Source: Pseudomonadota bacterium
Lineage (GTDB): Bacteria > Pseudomonadota > Gammaproteobacteria > Burkholderiales > Burkholderiaceae_C
DNA: 64,000 nucleotides
Assembly: GCA_020161775.1 (NCBI GenBank)
Contig: JAIUOW010000011.1
Location: forward strand, 110,294 to 174,293
Direction of reading: 5' to 3'
In this document: piece after piece, positions 15,492 to 23,496 of the stretch
Numbering within the stretch: position 1 is the first letter of the stretch
How the letters are laid out: every line of letters starts with the position of its first letter
The notes under the pieces: model-generated
What the model saw: the letters and a program-made list of their open reading frames with translations, nothing else
What the model was told of the DNA's origin: nothing
Databases searched by the model: none
Made by a program: the position numbers and the translations under genes

Positions 15492-16733
15492 ATGCTGACC
15501 CTCGACTACCATCCCACCGGCCGCCACTTCCTGCAGATCCCCGGCCCGTCGCCGGTACCCGACCGCATCCTGCGGGCCATGAGCCTGCCCACGATTGACC
15601 ACCGCGGCCCCGAATTCGGCGCCTTGGGCCTGAAGGTGCTGGCCGACATCCAGAAAATCTTCCAGACCAAACACCCGGTCATCATCTACCCGGCATCCGG
15701 CACCGGCGCGTGGGAGGCGGCGCTGAGCAATGTGCTGAGCCCTGGCGACCAGGTCGTGATGTACGAGACCGGGCACTTCGCTTCGTTGTGGAACAAGATG
15801 GCCACGCGCCTGGGCATCCAGACCGAATTCCTTTCGCAGCCGGGTACCGAGCATGGCGTGCCGCTGTCATGGCGCCGTGGCGTGCAGGCGGACTTGATCG
15901 AGGCGCGGCTGAAGGCCGACACCCAGCACGCGATCAAGGCCGTGTGCGTGGTGCACAACGAAACCTCCACCGGCGCCACCAGCAACATCGCCGCCGTGCG
16001 CCGCGCCATCGACGCTGCCAAACACCCGGCGCTGCTCATGGTGGACAGCATCTCGGGCCTGGCCAGTGCTGAATACAAACATGATGCCTGGGGCGTGGAC
16101 GTGACGGTCAGCGGCTCGCAAAAGGGCCTGATGCTGCCGCCGGGCATCAGCTTCAACGCGCTGTCGCCCAAGGCCATCGAGGCCAGCAAGACGGCGAAGT
16201 TGCCCAAGGCCTTCTGGGCCTGGGACGAAATCATCGAGATGAACAAGGGCGGCTACTGGCCCTACACGCCCAGCACCAACCTGCTGTATGGCCTGAGCGA
16301 GGCCTGCGACATGCTGCTGAACCAGCCCGGCGGGCTGGACGCCACGTTTGCCCGCCACATCCGCTGGGGCGAAGGCGTGCGCGCTGCCGTGCGGGCCTGG
16401 GGGCTGGAAATCCAGTGTGCCGACCCGGCCGTGTATTCGCCGGTGCTCACCGGCGTGATCATGCCCGAGGGGGTGGATGCCGATGCCGTGCGCAAGCTGA
16501 TCTACGACCGCTTTGACTGCTCGCTGGGCACGGGCCTGGGCAAGGTCAAGGGCCGCATGTTCCGCATCGGCCACCTGGGCGACTGCAACGACCTCACGCT
16601 GATGGCCGCATTGGCCGGCTGCGAGATGGGCCTGAAGCTCAGCGGCGTGAAGCTCGCGGGCTCGGGCGTGCAGGCGGCGATGGATTACTTTGCCGGCCAC
16701 CCGGCGCAGCACAGCCTGTTGAAAGCAGCCTGA
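15492..16733 (+). CDS. Class V aminotransferase, serine/alanine--glyoxylate type
   Basis: 413 residues. The start LQIPGPSPVPDRILRAM and the PLP-lysine motif SGSQKGLMLPPG are those of the class V AGXT/SgaA family, which transfer amino groups from serine or alanine to glyoxylate. ATG at 15492 has GGAGA upstream. It opens a rightward operon with a Bug binding protein, a CoA-transferase and an enoyl-CoA hydratase, and is divergent from the GntR and dehydrogenase genes. Glyoxylate made by the dehydrogenase could be its acceptor (inference). Confidence 0.88.
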   Translation: MLTLDYHPTGRHFLQIPGPSPVPDRILRAMSLPTIDHRGPEFGALGLKVLADIQKIFQTKHPVIIYPASGTGAWEAALSNVLSPGDQVVMYETGHFASLWNKMATRLGIQTEFLSQPGTEHGVPLSWRRGVQADLIEARLKADTQHAIKAVCVVHNETSTGATSNIAAVRRAIDAAKHPALLMVDSISGLASAEYKHDAWGVDVTVSGSQKGLMLPPGISFNALSPKAIEASKTAKLPKAFWAWDEIIEMNKGGYWPYTPSTNLLYGLSEACDMLLNQPGGLDATFARHIRWGEGVRAAVRAWGLEIQCADPAVYSPVLTGVIMPEGVDADAVRKLIYDRFDCSLGTGLGKVKGRMFRIGHLGDCNDLTLMAALAGCEMGLKLSGVKLAGSGVQAAMDYFAGHPAQHSLLKAA

Positions 16734-16790
16734 ACCAAAAGCTGCTGAGCGATTGATTGATTGACCCACAACCACCACCGGAGACAAATC

Positions 16791-17768
16791 ATGATGCAAC
16801 GCAGAACCTTCACCGCCGGCGCAGTCGCGGCCGCCGCTACCCTTGCCGCACCGCTGGTGCGCGCGCAGAACCTGCCCGCCGGGCCGGTGCGCATCATCGT
16901 GGGCTTTGCGCCCGGCGGTGGCACCGACATCCTGGCGCGTGTGATCGGCCAGAAGCTGGCCGACATGTGGAAGACGCAGGTGATTGTGGAGAACAAGGCT
17001 GGTGCCTCGGGCACCATCGCGGCGGATTTCGTGGCCAAGCAGCCTGGTGACGGTTCGGTGCTGCACATGGCGCACATCAACAGCCATGCCATCGTGCCGG
17101 GCCTGCAGAAGCTGGGCTACGACGCGGAAAAGGACTTCCAGCCCATCAGCATGGTGGGCGTCACGCCCAACCTGCTGATCTGCAACCAGAGCCAGCCGGC
17201 CAAGACCGTCAAGGAGCTGGTGGACCTGTGCAAGGCCAACCCCGGCAAGATCAGCTTCGGCTCGGCGGGCAACGGCTCGGCCCAGCACTTGGCGCTGGAG
17301 ATGTTCATGCTGCAGGCCGGCGTCAAGGCCATCCACGTGCCGTACAAGGGCTCGGGCCCCATGCTCACCGACCTGATCGGCGGCACGGTGCAGTACAGCT
17401 TTGACACCATGACGGCGGCCACGCCGCATGTGAAGGGCGGCAAGGCCATCGCCATTGCGCAAACGCGCCAGGCCAAGGCCAAGGCCTACCCCAATGTGCC
17501 GACCATGGCCGAGTCCGGCTTCCCCGGCTTTGAGGCCACCACCTGGTACGGCCTGGTGGGCCCCGGCAGGATGCCGGTGGCCATGGCCAAGCGCATGAAC
17601 GAAGACGTGAACAAGGCGCTGCAGATGCCCGACGTGATGGAACGGCTGGCCGCCTCGGGCGCCGAGGACGGCGGCGGCTCGACCGAGAAGTTCGCCGAAT
17701 TCATGAAGGTGGAATTGGTGAAGTGGGCCAAGGTCATCAAGGATGGCAACGTGAAAGCAGAGATCTGA
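16791..17768 (+). CDS. Bug-family tripartite tricarboxylate transporter binding protein
   Basis: 325 residues. The N-terminus has MQRRTF followed by a hydrophobic stretch ending LVRAQ, a Tat-like or Sec export signal. The mature protein starts LPAGPVRIIVGFAPGGGTD, the hallmark of Bug/TctC periplasmic binding proteins, which bind carboxylates. No TctA or TctB partner is nearby, as is usual for the many orphan Bug proteins of Burkholderiales. A second ATG follows immediately; GGAG lies nine bases upstream of the first. Confidence 0.92.
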   Translation: MMQRRTFTAGAVAAAATLAAPLVRAQNLPAGPVRIIVGFAPGGGTDILARVIGQKLADMWKTQVIVENKAGASGTIAADFVAKQPGDGSVLHMAHINSHAIVPGLQKLGYDAEKDFQPISMVGVTPNLLICNQSQPAKTVKELVDLCKANPGKISFGSAGNGSAQHLALEMFMLQAGVKAIHVPYKGSGPMLTDLIGGTVQYSFDTMTAATPHVKGGKAIAIAQTRQAKAKAYPNVPTMAESGFPGFEATTWYGLVGPGRMPVAMAKRMNEDVNKALQMPDVMERLAASGAEDGGGSTEKFAEFMKVELVKWAKVIKDGNVKAEI

Positions 17769-17775
17769 CCCCCGC

Positions 17776-18975
17776 ATGACGCAACTACCTCTTTCGGGCG
17801 TACGCGTTCTCGACATCTCGCAGGTGATGGCGGGGCCGTATGCCTGCATGCTGCTGGGCGACCTGGGCGCGGACGTGATCAAGATCGAGCCGCCTGGCAC
17901 GGGCGACCAGACGCGTGGCTCCATGGGGTTCAAGATGAAGGGGCCCGATTCGTTGGGCTTCCTGAACATGAACCGCAACAAGCGCAGCGTCACGCTGGAC
18001 CTCAAGACCGAGGCCGGCAAGCAGGTGCTGCTGCGCATGGCCAGGGATGCCGACATCCTGGTGGAAAACTACCGCCCCGGCGCGCTGCGCCGCATGGGCC
18101 TGGGCTATGAGGACCTGAAGGCCGTCAACCCGCGGCTGGTGTACACCAGCATCTCGGGTTTCGGCCAGAGTGGCCCCTGGGCCGACCGCCCCGGCTTTGA
18201 CCTGATGGCGCAGGCCATGAGCGGCGTGATGAGCGTGACCGGTTACCCCGACAGCCCGCCGGTGAAGGCCGGCGTGCCGGTGGCTGACATCGGCTGCGCG
18301 CTGTTTGCCATCTATGCCACGCTGTCCGCGTACATCGGCGCGAAGAACACGGGCCAGGGCCAGTATGTGGACGCCGCGCTGTTCGACTCGGCCATGGCGT
18401 TCTCGGTCTGGGACATCTGTGACTACTGGGGCACGGGCAAGCCGCCCGAGCCGCTGGGCACGGCCAACAAGATGACCGCGCCCTACCAGGCCATGGCCTG
18501 CAGCGACGGCCATTTTGTGATGGGTGCCAACAACCAGAAGCTGTGGGTGCAGCTGTGCACGCTGATACAGCGCACCGAGTTGCTGGAAGACCCGCGGTTT
18601 TCCACCATCGCGCTGCGCCTGGCCAACCGCCAGGCCCTGCAGGACGAGCTGGAAAAGACCTTCATCACGAAACCCAAGGACTACTGGGTGGAAACGCTGC
18701 TGGCCAACGGCCTGCCGGCCGGCCCCATCCTGAGCTACCCCGAAGCCTTTGGCAGCGAACATGCCAAGGTGCGCGGCATGCGCATGGAAATCGACCACCC
18801 GGTTGAAGGCAAGGTGCCCAACATCGGCTTTGCCGTGAAGCTGTCGGGCACGCCGCAGCAGGTGCGCCGCCATCCGCCGCTGCTGGGCGAGCACACCGAC
18901 GAGGTGCTGGCCGAGCTGGGCATCGACGAAGCGCAGCGCCATGAACTGCGCGCGCAGGGCGCGTTTGGCAAATGA
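17776..18975 (+). CDS. CaiB/BaiF-family CoA-transferase
   Basis: 399 residues of the class III CoA-transferase family. The catalytic aspartate is in RPGFDLMAQA and the N-terminus VLDISQVMAGPYACMLLGDLG is typical. These enzymes move CoA between acyl-CoA and a free acid such as oxalate, succinate or a C5 acid. It starts eight bases after the Bug gene and overlaps the next gene by four bases (ATGA), so the three are one operon. The substrate is not known. Confidence 0.9.
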   Translation: MTQLPLSGVRVLDISQVMAGPYACMLLGDLGADVIKIEPPGTGDQTRGSMGFKMKGPDSLGFLNMNRNKRSVTLDLKTEAGKQVLLRMARDADILVENYRPGALRRMGLGYEDLKAVNPRLVYTSISGFGQSGPWADRPGFDLMAQAMSGVMSVTGYPDSPPVKAGVPVADIGCALFAIYATLSAYIGAKNTGQGQYVDAALFDSAMAFSVWDICDYWGTGKPPEPLGTANKMTAPYQAMACSDGHFVMGANNQKLWVQLCTLIQRTELLEDPRFSTIALRLANRQALQDELEKTFITKPKDYWVETLLANGLPAGPILSYPEAFGSEHAKVRGMRMEIDHPVEGKVPNIGFAVKLSGTPQQVRRHPPLLGEHTDEVLAELGIDEAQRHELRAQGAFGK

Positions 18976-19748
18976 GCGACGGGACTGTTGACCTGGGCGT
19001 GGAAGGCGGCATTGCATCCGTCACCTTCAACCGCCCCGAGGCGCGCAACGCCATGACCTGGGCGATGTACGAGCAGCTGCAGGCCATCTGCGAACAGCTG
19101 CGCGCCGATGCGTCGGTGCGCGTGGTGCGCTTTCAGGGGGCGGGCGGCGAAGCCTTTGTGGCGGGCACCGACATCGCGCAGTTCCAGACGTTCACCACGG
19201 GCGATGATGGCGTGGACTATGAGCGCCGTATCGACGCGGCCATTGCGCTGCTGGAGTCCTTGCCCATGCCGGCGGTGGCCGTGGTGCAGGGCTGGTGCGT
19301 GGGCGGCGGGCTGGCCATTGCCACGGCCTGTGACTTCCGCATCGCCCCGCCGGCCGCGAAATTCGGCGTGCCGATCGCGCGCACGCTGGGCAACTGCCTG
19401 TCGATCGCCAATGTGGCGCGGCTGGTGGCGGCGTTTGGCCGCCCGCGCGTTCAGCGGCTGCTGATGCTGGCCGACCTGATCGCCGCGGACGAAGCCAGGG
19501 CCTGCGGCTATTTGCTGGACGTGGTGCCCGCCGAAGAGATCGAAGCCGCCGCGCAGCAGCTGTGCGCGCGTCTCGCGGGCATGGCGCCCGTCACGCAGCA
19601 GGTCGGCAAGCAGACGCTGCTGCGCCTGCTGCGCCGGGAACTGCCCGAGGCCGAGGATCTGATCCGCCGCTGCTACGGCAGCGACGACTTCCGCGAAGGG
19701 GTGCAGGCCTTCGTCGCCAAGCGCGCGCCGCGGTGGCGCGGCTGCTGA
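18972..19748 (+). CDS. Enoyl-CoA hydratase/isomerase family protein
   Basis: 258 residues of the crotonase fold. The first oxyanion-hole strand is AGGEAFVAGTDIAQF and the second is GWCVGGGLAIATACDFRIA. The residue pair that would be the two catalytic glutamates is not obvious, so the reaction (hydratase, isomerase or lyase) is open. ATGA overlap with the CoA-transferase indicates translational coupling. The gene is convergent with hipA, whose stop begins one base beyond its own. Confidence 0.88.
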   Translation: MSDGTVDLGVEGGIASVTFNRPEARNAMTWAMYEQLQAICEQLRADASVRVVRFQGAGGEAFVAGTDIAQFQTFTTGDDGVDYERRIDAAIALLESLPMPAVAVVQGWCVGGGLAIATACDFRIAPPAAKFGVPIARTLGNCLSIANVARLVAAFGRPRVQRLLMLADLIAADEARACGYLLDVVPAEEIEAAAQQLCARLAGMAPVTQQVGKQTLLRLLRRELPEAEDLIRRCYGSDDFREGVQAFVAKRAPRWRGC

Positions 19749-19749
19749 A

Positions 19750-20991
19750 TCACAGACCGATCAGGTCGGCCTGCCGCTGCAGGCACGCCAGCGCCTGCGC
19801 CACCAGCGGCTTGCCGGCACCATGCGCTTGCAGCGTCCAGGCGGCCTGCGTGTGCACGGTGTCCACCACCTCTTCGGCCAGCGCCTGGGCCTGCGCGGGC
19901 GACAGGCCGAACTGCGGCGCCGCCTCGCGCACGCGGTCCATGTGTGATTCCAGCCGGCCCGGCACGATGGCCAGCGACTGGTATCCCAGGTTGCTCAGCT
20001 GCATCACAAGGTCGAACGCCGGCGCAAGCCGCCAGCAGTCGCCGTCGCGCAGCAGGCCGTGGTTCTTGATGTGGTCGTCGCTGTTGTCCACGGCCAGGTT
20101 GAACACCAGCCGGCGAAACAGCTGCTGCAGGTCGGCCACCGGGTCCGCGCTGATCTGCCGCAGCGCCTGGGCCAGCGCCACGTAGCTGCCGTCGCTGCTT
20201 TCGTAGGGAACGTCCAGCACGGCCGACGCGGACAGGTAGTGCAGTCGCCGTTCGCCGTCAAAAAGGCCGATGCGGTCGAAGCGGCGCAGCACCAGTGCGT
20301 GGCCCCGGTGCAGCGGCTGCAGAAAAAAATCCGCCACCGTGATGCCGCACAGCCGTGCCAGCGCTGTCGTGCCGGCTTCCAGTACCTCCACGTCGTGCGT
20401 GTCGCCGCGGGAGGGGAACTTCGCCATGTAGCGCAGGCCTTCATGAACGAAAGTCGCCTTGGGCCGGGCGCCGCCCAGGCTGCCGCCGCCCTGCAGAAGG
20501 CGTTTCATCTCGGGGCTGGGCTCGCGGCCGGCCTCCAGGGCCTGCGCGGCGTCGGCCAGCGCCTGCAGGCTGTGCACCGGCTGCACCGGCTGCACCGGCT
20601 CGCCGGGCTGCAGTGGCAGGCTTGCGCCGAACACCATGGCGCCGATGCGGTCGTCATTGGTCAACAGCAGCACATCGGCATCGGCCAGTTCGCGGCCGTG
20701 TTGCGCCTCCAGCACGCGCCTGCCCCAGGCATCGGGCAGGGCGTCGCGCAGCGTGAGCGGCAGTGCGCCGCCATCGCGCAGGCGGCTGGGGCCCAGCGGC
20801 GTGACGCCGGCACCCAGCGGCATGTGCAACGGGTTCAGCGGTTGCGCGCCAGGCGTGTTCAGGTAATGGCGGCCGTAGGCGAACTCGCCCGACTCCATGA
20901 CGCCCTGGCGCACGAGCTTGAGCAGAGCGGCGGCTACTGGTGCGCCCGGCTGCGATGCCAGGCCCACGTAGAGCACGCGTTCAGAAGTCAC
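19750..20991 (-). CDS. hipA: HipA-family serine/threonine kinase toxin (module 1)
   Basis: 413 residues from a GTG at 20991 that lies inside the end of the hipB gene (11-bp overlap). The P-loop-like segment GGSLGGARPKATF and the catalytic loop NSDDHIKNHGLL are those of HipA kinases. The E. coli enzyme phosphorylates glutamyl-tRNA synthetase and causes persistence; targets differ among paralogues. An internal nine-base tandem repeat (20581-20598) encodes VQPVQP. It is translated after hipB, so the antitoxin is made first. Confidence 0.88.
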   Translation of the reverse strand: MTSERVLYVGLASQPGAPVAAALLKLVRQGVMESGEFAYGRHYLNTPGAQPLNPLHMPLGAGVTPLGPSRLRDGGALPLTLRDALPDAWGRRVLEAQHGRELADADVLLLTNDDRIGAMVFGASLPLQPGEPVQPVQPVHSLQALADAAQALEAGREPSPEMKRLLQGGGSLGGARPKATFVHEGLRYMAKFPSRGDTHDVEVLEAGTTALARLCGITVADFFLQPLHRGHALVLRRFDRIGLFDGERRLHYLSASAVLDVPYESSDGSYVALAQALRQISADPVADLQQLFRRLVFNLAVDNSDDHIKNHGLLRDGDCWRLAPAFDLVMQLSNLGYQSLAIVPGRLESHMDRVREAAPQFGLSPAQAQALAEEVVDTVHTQAAWTLQAHGAGKPLVAQALACLQRQADLIGL

Positions 20992-21334
20992 GTTCGTGCT
21001 CTCCGATGGCGCCGGGCGCCGGGGCGCCGGCGGCACGGCGCACCCGCTTGCGCGCCGACGTGGCGGCAAACGCATCGTCCAGCGGCGCCACGCCCTGCAG
21101 CGAATCGAGCTGGCCCAGCAGCCACAGTGCATGCGCCAGCAAGCCCAGGCTGGTGCCGGGCTTGCCCGATTCCAGGGCGCGCAGGGTCGTGGGGCTGCAG
21201 AACAGTCGCGTGGCCAGCTCGTCCAGCGTCAGGCCACGCTGCTGGCGCCGTGCGCGCAGCCGCAGGCCCATCGCCTGCAAGGCGTCAAGCGACTCGGGGG
21301 GCAGGGCGGCAAGCGCAGGCGAACTCTTGGACAT
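20981..21334 (-). CDS. hipB: HipB-like XRE-family antitoxin (module 1)
   Basis: 117 residues from ATG 21334. The HTH is RQQRGLTLDELATRLFCSPTTLRALESGK, quoted only as residues about 31-59 (core LTLDELATRLF). The C-terminal third is longer than in E. coli HipB (88 residues) and basic. It precedes hipA with an 11-bp overlap. The start codon sits inside a 45-bp palindrome, so the protein probably represses its own operon. Confidence 0.85.
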   Translation of the reverse strand: MSKSSPALAALPPESLDALQAMGLRLRARRQQRGLTLDELATRLFCSPTTLRALESGKPGTSLGLLAHALWLLGQLDSLQGVAPLDDAFAATSARKRVRRAAGAPAPGAIGEHERDF

Positions 21335-21377
21335 CAATAAAATGACTTTTAAACCAGTTAAAAATCATTTTATTGAT
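21333..21377. promoter_or_regulatory. 45-bp palindrome over hipB start (operator)
   Basis: Arms 21333-21352 and 21358-21377 are 20-bp inverted repeats with one mismatch (ATCAATAAAATGA at the outer end) around a 5-bp spacer. The left arm covers the hipB start codon. It is AT-rich in a GC-rich region and is the only plausible promoter area, so it should be the HipB operator (inference). Confidence 0.7.
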
Positions 21378-21416
21378 GGTATTTTGGGGTGTCAAACCCC
21401 GGGTGAAAGCTGGGGA

Positions 21417-22232
21417 TCAGCCGTTCAGCCCCTTCCACAGCATGTAGGCCGCCAGCACATACAGGATGCTGGCAAACACGCGCTTGAGCTTGCTCACGGG
21501 CAGCGCATGGGCCGCCTTGGCGCCCAGCGGCGCGGTGAACACGCTGGCCAGCGCAATCACCGCCAGCGCGGGCAGCCAGATGTAGCCAAACGAGCCGGCG
21601 GGCAGGTCCTGCACGCTCTGGCCGCTGATGATGTAGCCCGCCACATTGGCCACCGCGATCGGGAAGCCCAGAGCGGCCGAGGTGGCCACGGCATTGTGGA
21701 TGGCCACGTTGCACCAGGTCATGAACGGCACGCTGATGAAGCCGCCGCCCGCGCCCACCAGGCCCGACAGGAAGCCGATCACGCCGCCCGCGGCCAGCTG
21801 GCCGCCGGTGCCGGGCATCTGTCGCGTGGGCTTGGGCTTTTTGTCCAGGAACATCTGCGTGGCCGAAAAGCCCACGAACAGGCCGAAGAAAATGGCGAGG
21901 TAGCTGCCCTTGAGCAGCGCAAACACGCCCAGGCTGCTGATGAGGCTGCCGATCACGATGCCCGGCGAAAGCCGCTTGACGATGTCCCAGCGCACCGCGC
22001 CGCGCTTGTGGTGCGCGCGCACGCTGGAAATGGACGTGAAGATGATGGTGGCCATGGAGGTGGCAATCGCCATCTTCACGGCCAGGTCGGGCCCCACGCC
22101 GCGCGAGGACATGATGAGGGTGATGAACGGCACCATCAGCATGCCACCGCCAATGCCCAGCAAGCCTGCCAGAAAGCCGGTGCAAAGGCCCAGCAGGGCG
22201 AGTTCGAGGATCAGCAGGGGTTCGAGCGTCAT
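21417..22232 (-). CDS. TauE/SafE-family anion permease
   Basis: 271 residues with about eight membrane segments in two halves, each with the repeat motif of the family: GFLAGLLGIGGGMLMVPF near the start and LVGAGGGFISVPFM in the second half. Members export sulfite, sulfoacetate or related anions. ATG at 22232 is preferred; a longer reading would run into the 6S RNA gene. It is downstream of the 6S RNA on the same strand and separate in function. Confidence 0.88.
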   Translation of the reverse strand: MTLEPLLILELALLGLCTGFLAGLLGIGGGMLMVPFITLIMSSRGVGPDLAVKMAIATSMATIIFTSISSVRAHHKRGAVRWDIVKRLSPGIVIGSLISSLGVFALLKGSYLAIFFGLFVGFSATQMFLDKKPKPTRQMPGTGGQLAAGGVIGFLSGLVGAGGGFISVPFMTWCNVAIHNAVATSAALGFPIAVANVAGYIISGQSVQDLPAGSFGYIWLPALAVIALASVFTAPLGAKAAHALPVSKLKRVFASILYVLAAYMLWKGLNG

Positions 22233-22272
22233 GGGGGGAGGGGACTGCGAGGTCGGGCGGGGGGAAAGAAAG

Positions 22273-22446
22273 GTGTCTGCAAGTGCCACCGGACCGGCAT
22301 CCTGAACCGGGGGTTCAGGTGGGCTAGGTCAACCTGGCGTTGGGTTCATCTGACGCGAGACGATCACGCTCACCAGGGGATGTTCCAGGCCCGTGCTCAA
22401 AGAGCATTGGTTCAAGGAAATATAAAGCCCGGCATGCACTGCAGAC
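22273..22446 (-). ncRNA. ssrS: 6S RNA
   Basis: Supported by structure and position. A consensus -10 (TACAAT, 22454-22459 on the minus strand) precedes a transcript beginning GUCUGCAGUGC, which pairs with GCACUUGCAGAC at the other end to close a long stem with one bulge. The 5' half has an AU-rich unpaired stretch and CCUUGAACC, and near the 3' end lies a CCUGAACC/GGUUCAGG hairpin. The length, about 174 nt, is normal for 6S RNA. The position downstream of zapA is the classic one in proteobacteria. 6S RNA binds sigma-70 RNA polymerase and reduces transcription in stationary phase. The ends are approximate. Confidence 0.8.
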
Positions 22447-22533
22447 GGTCTGGATTGTAGGCGCTTGGCGGCGCGCGCGCCATTCAGGTTGCGCTGCGCG
22501 CCGCTGCAAAACGCTGTTGCACCAACAGCAAGC

Positions 22534-22899
22534 TCAGAGCAGTCGCCCGTCTTCACCCAGCGCGCGGTCCAGCCGCTGCACCAGCGAGCCCAGGCGCGGG
22601 TCGGGCACGCCGTGGGTGCCGTCGGTGCTGTCGCCCAGGTCGCCGTTGCCAAAGCCCGAGGCCTGGAACGATGGCGGCGTGTCCTGCGGGGCGGGGCGCT
22701 CGGCCACGTCAAATGCCAGGTTCAGGGCCGCCAGCACCGCGATGCGGTCGCGGGCCTTGACCTTGCCGGCGTCGCGGATCCTGCACATGGCGGTGTCCAC
22801 TTTTTCCACGGCGTCCAGCAGGCGGGCTTCACCGCCTTCGGGGCAGCCGAGCAGGTAGCTCTGGCCCATGATCTGCACTTCGAGCTGTTTGGTGGCCAT
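22534..22899 (-). CDS. zapA: Cell division protein ZapA
   Basis: 121 residues. The N-terminus KQLEVQIMGQSYLLGCPEG and the following ARDRIAVLAALNLAFD helix are typical of ZapA, which binds and bundles FtsZ at the division ring. A Gly/Asp-rich linker and short C-terminal helix follow, making it slightly longer than E. coli ZapA (109). It is followed by the 6S RNA gene and preceded 33 bp upstream by a small coiled-coil gene on the same strand. Confidence 0.93.
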   Translation of the reverse strand: MATKQLEVQIMGQSYLLGCPEGGEARLLDAVEKVDTAMCRIRDAGKVKARDRIAVLAALNLAFDVAERPAPQDTPPSFQASGFGNGDLGDSTDGTHGVPDPRLGSLVQRLDRALGEDGRLL

Positions 22900-22932
22900 G
22901 TGGGATGCGGGGGTGGGATCGGGCGGCGTGGA

Positions 22933-23145
22933 TCACGCGGCGTTCTTGACTTCGGGCAGGCGCTCCAGCAGCGCGTCCACGCGCGAACGGGCGGCAGACA
23001 GGCGCGACTTGAGCGAGTCGCGTTCCTGGGTCAGCACCTCGACCTGGCTGGCCAGCAGCGCGTTGGTGCGCTGAAGCTCTTCGTAGCGCACCAGCAGGCG
23101 CTCTACGCGTTCGGCGATCTGGTCAAGTTGGGCGGGGCTGGCCAT
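22933..23145 (-). CDS. Small coiled-coil protein upstream of zapA (ZapB/TIGR02449-like)
   Basis: 70 residues, nearly all one amphipathic helix with heptads (IAERVERLLVRYEELQRTN, quoted in part). It resembles the short coiled-coil proteins that precede zapA in many proteobacteria and may act with it in division, but this is inferred from position. A -10 TACAAT (23156-23161, minus strand) lies only 10-16 bases before the ATG, so the leader would be only about six bases. Confidence 0.7.
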   Translation of the reverse strand: MASPAQLDQIAERVERLLVRYEELQRTNALLASQVEVLTQERDSLKSRLSAARSRVDALLERLPEVKNAA

Positions 23146-23195
23146 ACAGCGGTCGATTGTAGGGGGGCGCACAGCTTTCGCCCCTAAAATGTGCG

Positions 23196-23408
23196 GGTTG
23201 GTGCTCGCGGTGTGGTTCACATGCCGCAGTTCAACGGGAAGCAGGAGGGTCGCGCCATCAAACGCAAGACCTAACCTGCGCTGCCCCCGCAACGGTAAGT
23301 GGACGGGCCCTTGGGCCCCGCTTTTGTCAAACAGCCACTGGGCGCGTCGAACAGGCGCCTGGGAAGGCGGCAGGAGTTGTCTCCACCAGCCCGGATACCG
23401 GCCAACAA
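23196..23408 (+). promoter_or_regulatory. Cobalamin (AdoCbl) riboswitch
   Basis: The conserved blocks are in order: GGTTCACATGCCG, CGGGAAGCAGG, the core CTGCCCCCGCAACGGTAA, GCCACTGGGC, CTGGGAAGGCGGCAGGAG, and the B12 box CCCGGATACCGGCCA. It lies about 90 bases before btuB and should shut off the operon when cobalamin is plentiful, by masking the ribosome site or by termination. A -10-like TAAAAT at 23185-23190 places the transcript start close to the riboswitch. Confidence 0.95.
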
Positions 23409-23496
23409 GGTGGTGGTGCGCCGCGTGCGCGCCGCCGTGACGTCCATGCACTGGCGGGGAAGCCGGTGAGGGCATTTGCCTTGGTTTGTTTCATTG

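Noticed and set aside
20571-20600. Nine-base tandem repeat in the first hipA considered as a phase-variation site
   Set aside because: The unit is a multiple of three, so gain or loss would not shift the frame; it merely changes the number of Val-Gln-Pro units.
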